Of a stretch of 64,000 nt of DNA, positions 27,986-35,887 are shown in pieces; within the stretch, counting starts at the first letter, position 1, and every line of letters starts with the position of its first letter. The stretch lies in the NCBI GenBank assembly GCA_022447225.1, contig JAKVAZ010000015.1, forward strand, positions 39,853 to 103,852. Reading direction: 5' to 3'. This stretch comes from Fuerstiella sp. (GTDB lineage Bacteria; Planctomycetota; Planctomycetia; Planctomycetales; Planctomycetaceae). A program made the position numbers and the translations under genes. The notes beneath the pieces were generated by a model. The model made no database searches, was not told the origin of the DNA, and saw only the letters and a list, made by a program, of their open reading frames with translations.

Positions 27986-28504
27986 TCACGCCGTCGCAGC
28001 AGCAAGTGCAGCGTCATAGTTGGGGTGTTCGGCAATTTCACCAACGTATTCGACGTGCTTCAACAATCCGTCCGGTCCAACCACAAAGATGGCCCGCGCT
28101 AAACAGCGATCCAGCGGTCCCCCTTTGATGAGAATGCCGTAGTCTTCACCGAAACGGGTACAGCGGTGAGCACTGAGTGTGTGAACTGATTCAACATTTT
28201 CGGCTCCACACCACCTTTTCTGTCCGAACGGCAGGTCCATACTGACCACAAAAATTTCAACTCCTTCCAGATTCCCGGCCTGTTCATTGAACTTCTTTGT
28301 TTCATCATGACAGACCGGCGTATCCAGTGAAGGAATCGTGGCAATAATTCGTGTTTTGCCGGCACTGTCGCCGAGTGTCACGTCCTGAAGACCGGTGTTT
28401 TGAAGCAAATAATCGGGCGCTGATTCCCCGGGATTCAGAGCCGCACCAACGAGGCTCACAGAGTTTCCCTTGAGCGTAACCGCCCCTTCACGTACGTCTG
28501 ACAT
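27986..28504 (-). CDS. tpx: Thiol peroxidase (atypical 2-Cys peroxiredoxin)
   Basis: 172 aa; reduces H2O2 and organic peroxides with electrons from thioredoxin. The peroxidatic Cys65 is in SLDTPVC and the resolving Cys99 in KRWCGAE. The spacing of 34 residues is the same as in E. coli Tpx (61 and 95). AAGGAAA lies just upstream of ATG 28504, so this start is preferred to the in-frame ATG at 28588. The N-terminal VTLKGN and C-terminal VEYVGEIAEHPNYDAAL fit the family. Confidence 0.95.
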   Translation of the reverse strand: MSDVREGAVTLKGNSVSLVGAALNPGESAPDYLLQNTGLQDVTLGDSAGKTRIIATIPSLDTPVCHDETKKFNEQAGNLEGVEIFVVSMDLPFGQKRWCGAENVESVHTLSAHRCTRFGEDYGILIKGGPLDRCLARAIFVVGPDGLLKHVEYVGEIAEHPNYDAALAAATA

Positions 28505-28809
28505 TACAGTTTCCTTAAAAGCAACTGAGCAGGTGAGCCACAGTCCGACTCTGCATTTTGTTTGATGAATGTTATGCGATATCCTCACAAACTTGTAACG
28601 TGCCCCCGTTGATTTCCCGAAACAGGTATTCCGCAGTTTTTGCCCGAATCAGATTCGTGAATTTTTCTTTTTAATGCCGGATTAAGATTTCGGATGATTT
28701 CCTCGCACAATTCCGTGGAGTTCACCGGTCATCAGACCCGGTTCATTCTGATTTACAACGTGCGTCAGGCACTGTTTCGACCGCAGCCTGCAGATCGTTG
28801 GGGTGGAAC
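28505..28809. other. Divergent intergenic region tpx / T2SS F-domain gene
   Basis: 305 nt that should hold the promoters of both genes. A perfect 13-nt palindrome, CGAATCAGATTCG, at about 28646-28658 is followed by a T-rich stretch. It could be a small operator or hairpin. Nothing else was recognised. Confidence 0.35.
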
Positions 28810-29865
28810 ATGATTCAAAATCCAATGATACCCTCGAAAGCGCTCTATCCGTTTTGCCATGCGATGTCTCGTATGCTTGAAGCAGGCGTCGACATTCGCA
28901 AGGCACTCCCCACCGCTGTTAAGACATCATCCGACCGACGTCTGATCAAGAGTGTGCAGCGGGTGCAGGACCGGGTAAAGGCGGGACATGACCTGACGAC
29001 ATCATTCAGAAAATTCTCTCTCAACTACCCACCACTGTTTCTGGATCTATTGAATGTGGGAGAGCAGACAGGAGCCCTGCCCGAAGTCATGAATGCTCTG
29101 GGAGACTATTATGAAGCCAGAGTACGACGCTTTCGGGAGTTTCGATCAGCCATTGCCTGGCCGGGGATTCAACTGTTCGCAGCAATCATCGTCATTGCAC
29201 TGCTCATCTATATTCTCGGATTGATTGGCACACCGGCCGGAAACACACCGGTGGACCTGCTGGGACTCGGCCTGCAGGGAACAACCGGAGCAATCACATG
29301 GCTGGGGGGAACCTTAGGTTCTCTGTTCGGACTTTGGATTTTCTGGAAAGTGCTGTCCCGGAGTATGAACGGACGTCAGTTCCTAGATACGTTTCTGCTG
29401 CATGTTCCGGCTGTGGGCTCATGCCAAAGGAAATTCGCTATTGCCCGTTTTGCCTGGTGTTTTTCACTGACACAGGGAGCCGGAATGTCAATTCGACCGT
29501 CCCTGACCAGCAGCCTGAACGCTACTGCCAACGGAGCGTTCATTGCAGCCATTCCGCATATCTGGAATGAAATTCATTCCGGTGAAACACTCGGAGATGC
29601 ACTTCGGTCTCCGAATCTGTTCCCTGAAGAATTCCTGCATTTCGTCGACACGGCTGAGCAAAGCGGAACGGTTCCGGAATCGATGAAACGCATGAGCCAC
29701 CATTTTGACGACGAGGCTCACCGTGCTCTGCAGTGGCTGACAATGCTGGCAGCAAGAGCTGTGTGGGGTGTGGTCGCGATGATGATCATCTACTTCATTT
29801 TTAAAATCGCCATGTTCTACATCAATCTGCTGAACAGTGCAGCGTCTGATGTACTTACGGGATGA
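28810..29865 (+). CDS. Type II secretion system F-domain protein (GspF/PilC-like)
   Basis: 351 aa inner-membrane platform protein of type II secretion or type IV pilus machines. Two T2SSF domains are visible: residues about 10-130 (MSRMLEAGVDIRKAL; LLNVGEQTGALPEVM) and about 215-335 (LTQGAGMSIRPSL; FVDTAEQSGTVPESM). They are linked by two helices near 120-185 and a third at the C-terminus. The ATG at 28810, with GGGGTGG before it, is preferred to TTG 28798. No GspE, GspD or prepilin peptidase lies next to it, so it is an orphan or works with components elsewhere. A GspE-N-like domain occurs in the gene at 32910. Confidence 0.85.
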   Translation: MIQNPMIPSKALYPFCHAMSRMLEAGVDIRKALPTAVKTSSDRRLIKSVQRVQDRVKAGHDLTTSFRKFSLNYPPLFLDLLNVGEQTGALPEVMNALGDYYEARVRRFREFRSAIAWPGIQLFAAIIVIALLIYILGLIGTPAGNTPVDLLGLGLQGTTGAITWLGGTLGSLFGLWIFWKVLSRSMNGRQFLDTFLLHVPAVGSCQRKFAIARFAWCFSLTQGAGMSIRPSLTSSLNATANGAFIAAIPHIWNEIHSGETLGDALRSPNLFPEEFLHFVDTAEQSGTVPESMKRMSHHFDDEAHRALQWLTMLAARAVWGVVAMMIIYFIFKIAMFYINLLNSAASDVLTG

Positions 29866-29872
29866 TCCCGGA

Positions 29873-29893
29873 CTGATCGCACAGGGCGATCAG
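29873..29893. terminator. Hairpin between convergent genes
   Basis: CTGATCGC (29873-29880) is the exact complement of GCGATCAG (29886-29893) around a 5-nt loop. It lies in the 31-nt space between the stops of the T2SS F-domain gene (+) and the htrA gene (-). It has no T-run but is well placed to act as a two-way terminator. Confidence 0.45.
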
Positions 29894-29896
29894 GAT

Positions 29897-31054
29897 TCAG
29901 CGAGTCATGAATGTTCCCGGAGCGTCGGATACAGATCGATAACTGTCGCGATCAGAGAGTGTCACATTAACAACCATAGATCGGCCTCCCCGAACCACCT
30001 CCATGGAAAGTGATTGATCAATGCTTGCCAGCCCCACCAGGTTGATCAGATGATTCTCATCCTCAACGCGTACGTCATCAAACGCCACAATGACGTCTCC
30101 TGGCCGAATCCCGGCCTGCGAAGCGGGAGTCGGTCGCTGACGATAGACCCGGGTAACATGGGCGCCCACTGCAAGCGACAGTCCCAGACGCTTGGCTGTT
30201 GCCTGGTCAAATGAGGAATCCAGCTCGACTCCCAGATATCCCCGTCGAACTCTGCCCCATCTGACCAGATGTTCGAAGACGTGTCGGGCAAGGTGACTGG
30301 GAATACTAAACCCGATGCCTTCGTTACCTCCACTATTGGAAGCAATTGCCGTATTGATCCCGACAACCTCTCCATTCATGTCGATGAGCGGTCCTCCGCT
30401 GTTGCCCGGATTGATCGCGGCATCAGTCTGGACGAAATCCTGATTTGTCACCGAATCGTCTTCTGTCAGTGATAAAGCGCGGCGTCCGGTCGCACTCACA
30501 ATACCCATGGTAACGGAACGGCTCAGTCCGAACGGGCTACCGACGGCAATCACCTGATGCCCTATTTTCAGATCCCGACTGTTTCCCCACAATGCGGTTC
30601 TCAGACCGGTCTCTTTCAGCTGCATCACAGCAACATCGGTTGCAGCATCGCGGTACACGCGAACAGGAATGGTTTCACGACCGTCCGGCAGTCGCAGCTT
30701 GATATCATCGAGGTGAGCACCACGAATGACATGGTTGTTTGTAATGACAAAATAACCGTTGACCCGCGAACTTCTCATCACCACGCCGGAACCGGTCTCC
30801 TCGACCCTGCGTCCGTCCGATTCACTGCGAACGGCCTGAATATGCACGGTGGACGGCATCACGGCTTCTGAAACCTGTGCGATATGATCGCTGGTCAGCA
30901 TCAGTACATCAGCGCCCGACATCACAGCTGTCCTGGTGGACGAAATCGCCTGGACTGACTGTGTCACTTTCAGTGAATCGATATGTCCGCCGACTGCCAG
31001 TCCAACAGCCAGCATACCTGCTGACCAGACAATTGTTCCCGTTCGTCGCACCAT
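29897..31054 (-). CDS. HtrA/DegP-like trypsin-family serine protease
   Basis: 385-aa periplasmic or membrane-anchored protease for protein quality control. An N-terminal hydrophobic segment (about 8-23) acts as signal or anchor. The triad is His108 (TNNHVI), Asp140 (AATDVAVM) and Ser219 (NPGNSGGP). One PDZ domain (about 285-370) has YLGVELD and GIRPGDVIVAFDD. This is a DegS-like size, with one PDZ and not two. GGAGAG 7 nt upstream supports ATG 31054 over the ATG at 31084. Confidence 0.93.
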   Translation of the reverse strand: MVRRTGTIVWSAGMLAVGLAVGGHIDSLKVTQSVQAISSTRTAVMSGADVLMLTSDHIAQVSEAVMPSTVHIQAVRSESDGRRVEETGSGVVMRSSRVNGYFVITNNHVIRGAHLDDIKLRLPDGRETIPVRVYRDAATDVAVMQLKETGLRTALWGNSRDLKIGHQVIAVGSPFGLSRSVTMGIVSATGRRALSLTEDDSVTNQDFVQTDAAINPGNSGGPLIDMNGEVVGINTAIASNSGGNEGIGFSIPSHLARHVFEHLVRWGRVRRGYLGVELDSSFDQATAKRLGLSLAVGAHVTRVYRQRPTPASQAGIRPGDVIVAFDDVRVEDENHLINLVGLASIDQSLSMEVVRGGRSMVVNVTLSDRDSYRSVSDAPGTFMTR

Positions 31055-31165
31055 CAACGCACTCTCCGCTGGAAAGTCACACATGCTGTGGCGCGGATCC
31101 GTCCGCCGTTTTACCGGTACTTCTCTTCCGTTGAGGTCACCTGGCTCTGCTCTGGAAACGTCTCA

Positions 31166-31387
31166 TCAATTTCCGGTCAGCGCCGTTATAACTTCATCGA
31201 TCGGGTCTGACACAGAAAGCAAATTATTTTCGGCTGATTCTGCCGTGACAGCGGGGCTCGCGCAGCGCACGCCGAAATATTCGGAACCTTCGGTCCGACA
31301 AGTAAAACTGGAACCCGGATCATTTCTCTGGACGGCCCTGAGATTCCAGGACTCCGAAAGACTCAACACATTGGCGATAGACGCCAT
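31166..31387 (-). CDS. Possible 73-aa hypothetical protein
   Basis: An open frame starts at ATG 31387, 19 nt after the aminotransferase stop, and ends 111 nt before the htrA start, all on the minus strand. A little over half the third codon positions are G or C, as in neighbouring genes. There is no strong Shine-Dalgarno (GGTTGGA only). No family is recognised and there is no signal peptide or membrane helix. It could be a real small gene in an aminotransferase-htrA transcript or a chance frame in a 352-nt gap. Confidence 0.35.
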   Translation of the reverse strand: MASIANVLSLSESWNLRAVQRNDPGSSFTCRTEGSEYFGVRCASPAVTAESAENNLLSVSDPIDEVITALTGN

Positions 31388-31406
31388 GTGATAATCCAAC
31401 CGGTCT

Positions 31407-32672
31407 CTACGGTTCGTCGTAATGCTGTTTCAGACGAAATTCGGGGTGAGTCTCAAGCCACACGTCAATACGGTCCTGGCGAGACAGCGCCTTCGGAATA
31501 AAGTCAATCGCCTGACGAAGCCGGTCGTCCGGTTCTGCACAGCTTAGACGCAGAAAACCCTCCCCCGCTTCACCGAAACATTCGCCGCCCAGACAGGCAA
31601 TTCCAAATGAATCGTCAGCACCTTCCAGTAAATACATCGCCAGTCCGTGACTTGTAATGCCCAGCCGGTTGCACACAGGTGCAATATTCGGAAACACGTA
31701 AAATGTAGCGGTTGGCGGCAGCGTGTGAAACCCGTCCAGTTCGTTCAGGCCATCAGTAAGAAGCTGTACTTTTTTACCGAATTTTTGCATTGAGGCATCA
31801 CGTTCCTCCGTGTCCTTTGTCATCGCAGCAATCCCGGCCCTCTGGACAAATGGAGGAATGCATGACAATGAAGTATTGATCATCCGCCCGATTTTGTCGG
31901 TAATCGCCGCCGACGATACACAAAACCCCAGTCGCCAGCCGCTCATACTCCACGATTTACTGAATGTGTACGTTGCAACACACTGGTCAAGCATTCCTGG
32001 CAATGCGGCCAGCGAATGATGTTGACCATCCCAGATCATGTGACAATAGGGTTCGTCGCTGAACACGGCCACGTCACGCCCTCGAATGAGGTCAGCAAGA
32101 TCCTGCAGGTCCTGACGCGTCGTTACACCTCCTGTCGGATTGTTGGGGGAATTCAGAAAGATGGCTCGCGGAGCTTCGTCATTATTCAGGAACTCTTCGA
32201 TATCACTCATCCGTGGACGGAAACTGTCAGACTGACGAAGCGGTCGGGTTATCATGCGGGCCCCACGTCGCTCGATATTTGGCCGGTACGTGGGAAAAGC
32301 AGGATTGAACACAAGCACACCGTCACCGGGATTAAGAAAAGCCTCGCAAAAGAACTGTTCAAAGACTTTCGCTCCCGGACCAACCGCCACATTTTCCGCG
32401 TTTGCCGGAATACTAAACTCTTCCCGAACAAAATCTGCCGCCGCCGCCCGAAACTCCTGTAGCCCCGGCGACGGACAATAATGGGTCTGTTGATCAGAAA
32501 TCGCCGCAAGTCCCGCAGCAGTTGCTGCGGCAGTCGTTGAAAACGGACTGTCACCAATTTCCAGTTCGACCACGTCTTTTCCGGCCGACTGCAACTGACG
32601 CACCACCGCCAAAACGGAAAAAGCAGTTTCAACGGTCAAAGTCTCCGCGAAACGGCTGAATGAAACGGTCAT
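31407..32672 (-). CDS. PLP-dependent aminotransferase, class I/II
   Basis: 421-aa fold-type I aminotransferase. Seen motifs are the PNNPTGG loop (after AIFLNS), SDEPYCHMIW for the PLP pyridine contact, and the Schiff-base lysine in TFSKSWSMSGWRLGF. The late arginine that binds the substrate carboxylate is probably in FLRLSCAE. The start at ATG 32672 (MTVSFSRFAETL) matches the family; the in-frame ATG at 32756 would add an atypical 28 residues. The family covers aspartate, alanine and aromatic substrates; which applies here cannot be read from sequence. Confidence 0.88.
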   Translation of the reverse strand: MTVSFSRFAETLTVETAFSVLAVVRQLQSAGKDVVELEIGDSPFSTTAAATAAGLAAISDQQTHYCPSPGLQEFRAAAADFVREEFSIPANAENVAVGPGAKVFEQFFCEAFLNPGDGVLVFNPAFPTYRPNIERRGARMITRPLRQSDSFRPRMSDIEEFLNNDEAPRAIFLNSPNNPTGGVTTRQDLQDLADLIRGRDVAVFSDEPYCHMIWDGQHHSLAALPGMLDQCVATYTFSKSWSMSGWRLGFCVSSAAITDKIGRMINTSLSCIPPFVQRAGIAAMTKDTEERDASMQKFGKKVQLLTDGLNELDGFHTLPPTATFYVFPNIAPVCNRLGITSHGLAMYLLEGADDSFGIACLGGECFGEAGEGFLRLSCAEPDDRLRQAIDFIPKALSRQDRIDVWLETHPEFRLKQHYDEP

Positions 32673-32909
32673 GAGACAGCAATCCTGAGTAAAACTGGCT
32701 GAAAGGGTGACCGGCCGCGCACAGGTCCGAACGGTCGCAAAACGTTCATTATGCACGATTCCTGCGGATGTTCAGCTCCAGACCCTCTGATTTAGCGTGC
32801 ATCTGTGCGAAACGTCCGCGTCTCATTGCCTGACCGATACTGATCTCGAATCATGTACACCATGACCTGACGGAATCAAACATCACAGACCATCACCAAA
32901 GTGTCCGGT

Positions 32910-33935
32910 CTACTTCCACCAGGACACACGGAGAATACCGGCCACCAGGGCAGCAACAGCAGCCGTAACGCAGGTCTGTATGAGTCCGCCTATCTCTGTC
33001 AGGGTATTCATAACACACAGAGGCACGATTACTGACCAGCAAAGGGCGATCAGGCTGATGTTTCGGCGATGGGCTTTCTCATCGTCGGTCAGTGGTGTCG
33101 TTCGTTCCCTGACCGTTGATTTTTTATTCGTTGTCTTTTCGGACTTGTTTTGATTCGCGCCAGTCTCAGAGTCTCTCCCGGCTCCACCAACAGGATCTGC
33201 TTCAGTACGAATCCCTGAAGCATAGTGCTTGGCAATGGCCTGATTGATCTGTCGCGGTACAGCCATGACTCCCTGCATTGGTATTCCGAATCTCATGCGA
33301 ACTTCATCTTCGAGTTCCGGAGCAGGCTCATCAGCGCAGGCAACAAGCAGGCGTCCCCCATCTTCAAACAGCGGCAGACAGGTGTGCCGTTTGACGACAT
33401 TTCGCGGCAAACCGTCAAGCACATTGTCTTCCGGAAGCATGTCCTCCAGATCAACAAACTGCATTCGCAACTCAGCCGCCAGTGCCTGAGTGGCTTGAAC
33501 ATGATCAGCAAGTTTCATCTGGACTACGGAATCACGAACTGACAGACCACGCGCCTCTGCAAAGTGCTCAACTTCCTCAATCTGACTTCTTTTGATGACT
33601 CCTCTGCTGACCAGACACCCCAGTATCGTCGTCGTTTCCTCATCCGGCACCGGCTCTTCGGCTTCGCGCCCGAGCGACGCATCATATTCGCGTTTTGCGT
33701 CGGCATCCGTGAGACACAGCATGGCTTTTGCCAGTTCTGTGAGCAACAGCTGTGATGGCTTCAGGTACTGTCCCGTGGCAAATTTACGCACATGGTTGTT
33801 CAGCTTCCGATAGTTGCGATTCACTTTTTCAGTGTCATCTTCAAACATCACCAGACGCAGGAGTGTGTAATGATCCGGCGGACGTTCTCCTTCCGGGATT
33901 CCAAGCCACTCTTTGTAGACGTCAATATCAGCCAC
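32910..33935 (-). CDS. Chimeric protein: J-like WLGIP domain, MshEN/GspE-N domain, two TM helices
   Basis: 341 aa from GTG 33935 (GGGGAG 8 nt upstream; a longer frame reaches GTG 33956). Residues 1-88 (VYKEWLGIPEGERPPDHYTL to KREYDASLG) match the J-like domain common in planctomycetes; the HPD triad of true DnaJ is missing. Residues about 102-237 resemble the T2SSE_N/MshEN domain of GspE/PilB ATPases (GCLVSRGVIKRSQIEEV; NVVKRHTCLPLFEDGGRLLV). A charged linker (250-290) leads to two C-terminal membrane helices (292-310, 315-335). There is no ATPase domain. It may sense a ligand or dock a secretion ATPase at the membrane (inference). Confidence 0.75.
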   Translation of the reverse strand: MADIDVYKEWLGIPEGERPPDHYTLLRLVMFEDDTEKVNRNYRKLNNHVRKFATGQYLKPSQLLLTELAKAMLCLTDADAKREYDASLGREAEEPVPDEETTTILGCLVSRGVIKRSQIEEVEHFAEARGLSVRDSVVQMKLADHVQATQALAAELRMQFVDLEDMLPEDNVLDGLPRNVVKRHTCLPLFEDGGRLLVACADEPAPELEDEVRMRFGIPMQGVMAVPRQINQAIAKHYASGIRTEADPVGGAGRDSETGANQNKSEKTTNKKSTVRERTTPLTDDEKAHRRNISLIALCWSVIVPLCVMNTLTEIGGLIQTCVTAAVAALVAGILRVSWWK

Positions 33936-34211
33936 CACCGGAACTCCCCGCGTCACATTTCCTGTAATCGGTCAGCGTCAGTTTTGTAGTCCGGTAACAC
34001 GCGTGATACAAGCTGGCCCCCGAAGACCACAGTGTCATGCAGGCATGCCTGCCGCGGCACCGAACGCTGCCGGTGGATGGTTGATGCCCTGCCGCATCTG
34101 AACCGACTTCAAGCAACACACATAATTCACAAGATGCGACATCAACATCTACCTGTGCAGCGTACGGGTTTGCTGTCCGACAGAACAGTTCCCTGTCGGC
34201 AGCCTGTGAAG

Positions 34212-35576
34212 TCATTTGCCAATGCAAAAACTGCTGAAGATGTGATCCAGGATATCATCAGTCCATGTTTCACCGAGTATTCCGCGAAATTCCTGAAGCG
34301 ATTCTCTCAGACCAATTGCGGTCAGTTCCTCTCCCAAATCTTCTTTTACCGATTCCACAGCTGAATCGATGCTCAACAGTACCCGTTCAATACTGTCTCG
34401 GCAGCGGGAACTGATGGTTGCCCGCAATTCGCCCCGTGACGTCGTTTCCTCAGTCAAACACTGAACCAGCTGATGACGCAGCTCTGAAAGGCCGGCTCCC
34501 GACAGCGCGCTCACACAAATCCCCTCGTCTGAATTGTCTGACGTACCGGAACGATCAATACACGTCGTGATCTCTATCAGCCGCCTCGACCGTGATAACA
34601 CACTGTCACGAAGTTCGGCATCTTTTAACTGATCCTCTTCGTTGAGGTCGCCCGCCCTGCACCAGATCACGAGATCCGCTGCATCCAGCTGTTGCTGCCG
34701 ACGTTCCACCGCTGTCATTTGTATGGGGTCTTTCGAATTCGTCCAGCCGGCCGTATCGATCAAATCAATCGAAATTCCGGCGAAGCTGACCGGACAACAC
34801 AGATAATCACGTGTCGTACCGGCGATCTCCGAAGCAATGGCCAAATCAGCATCTGCCAGACGATTGAACAGTGTACTTTTCCCGGCGTTTGGTAATCCGG
34901 CAAGTACAACACGCGGACGATACCCGGAGGGAAGCCGGTTCACTGAATCGACAAGCAGGTCCTGCAGCGCAACACGAATGTCAGTCATTCGCCGAATCAA
35001 CGTTTCGGACGAAATGAATTCAATATCCTCTTCAACAAAGTCAAGGCCTGCTTCCAGATCACCCAGAATCGCGATGAGGCTCGACCGAATCTGCTGCAAC
35101 TCCTGAGTGAGACCTCCTCCGAGCTGTGTGAGCGCTGACCGCAGTTCATCATGATCGGCCGCATCAATGACACCTGATACGGCTTCCGCCTGGAGTAAAT
35201 CAATGCGTCCGTTCAAGAACGCCCTCATCGTGAACTCACCGCGTTCAGCCAGACGTGCCCCCTCATCAATCACTGCCGCCAGCAGTAGTTCCAGAATAGC
35301 CGGAGATCCAATCACGTGAAATTCAGCCATGGGCTGTCCGGTATAGCTGCGAGCTGTAGGCCACACCAGGACACTCACCGGCAACGGCGAACCGAGACGT
35401 TTCGACAGCACACATCCACGAATTCGGACAGGGGCCCCCGTCTGCGGCACATCTGAATTGAGCAGTCGACTGACAATCATGACGGCCTCCGGGCCGCTGA
35501 TGCGTACGATCCCCCGGATCGACGGACCTGGCGGAGACGCAACCGCAGCAATGGCATCCACAAGATCGAATGGCAT
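34212..35576 (-). CDS. mnmE: tRNA modification GTPase MnmE
   Basis: 454 aa. With MnmG it installs the cmnm5 group on U34 of certain tRNAs. The N-terminal formyl-THF-binding domain starts DAIAAVASPPG. The G domain has P-loop GLPNAGKSTLFN, G2 in SEIAGTTRDYL and G3 DTAGW. The protein ends with the diagnostic FCIGK. ATG 35576 gives MPFDLVDAI, the usual start; the frame stays open to 35708 but that extension has a membrane-helix character foreign to MnmE. MnmG is not in the window. The nearest upstream gene on the same strand is yidC, an order seen in many bacteria. Confidence 0.96.
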   Translation of the reverse strand: MPFDLVDAIAAVASPPGPSIRGIVRISGPEAVMIVSRLLNSDVPQTGAPVRIRGCVLSKRLGSPLPVSVLVWPTARSYTGQPMAEFHVIGSPAILELLLAAVIDEGARLAERGEFTMRAFLNGRIDLLQAEAVSGVIDAADHDELRSALTQLGGGLTQELQQIRSSLIAILGDLEAGLDFVEEDIEFISSETLIRRMTDIRVALQDLLVDSVNRLPSGYRPRVVLAGLPNAGKSTLFNRLADADLAIASEIAGTTRDYLCCPVSFAGISIDLIDTAGWTNSKDPIQMTAVERRQQQLDAADLVIWCRAGDLNEEDQLKDAELRDSVLSRSRRLIEITTCIDRSGTSDNSDEGICVSALSGAGLSELRHQLVQCLTEETTSRGELRATISSRCRDSIERVLLSIDSAVESVKEDLGEELTAIGLRESLQEFRGILGETWTDDILDHIFSSFCIGK

Positions 35577-35887
35577 GTCAGATAAACATTTATTCCATGA
35601 ACGAGGTGTGCCGCCGGTGACTGCATCCGTGGTGACAGGTTCTATACAGGCGCTGATCGATCCGACAAAACATGTAAGGATGCAGATGAGCACAAACCAG
35701 ATCAACACACCGGCCAGTGGATTCGGACACCGTCAGCTCCCTGCTGGTTTTTCGTAGTCGCAGCAGTCCCCAGGTCCTGAACCGCCTGTATTCACAATAG
35801 CTCATCTGTGACACACCGGACTGATCAGTGATACAAATAAACTTTACTTGGGGTAATAGTCGCAAATCCGGAACGCGAGTCCTCCAC
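35577..35887 (-). other. Intergenic region between yidC and mnmE
   Basis: 311 nt. Many bacteria have a jag/spoIIIJ-associated gene here; none is present. No terminator hairpin with a T-run was found, so read-through from yidC into mnmE is possible. Confidence 0.4.

Noticed and set aside
35577-35708. Longer MnmE start adding a hydrophobic N-terminus
   Set aside because: MnmE is cytosolic and normally begins at the MPFDLVDAI-like position; the extension has no support.
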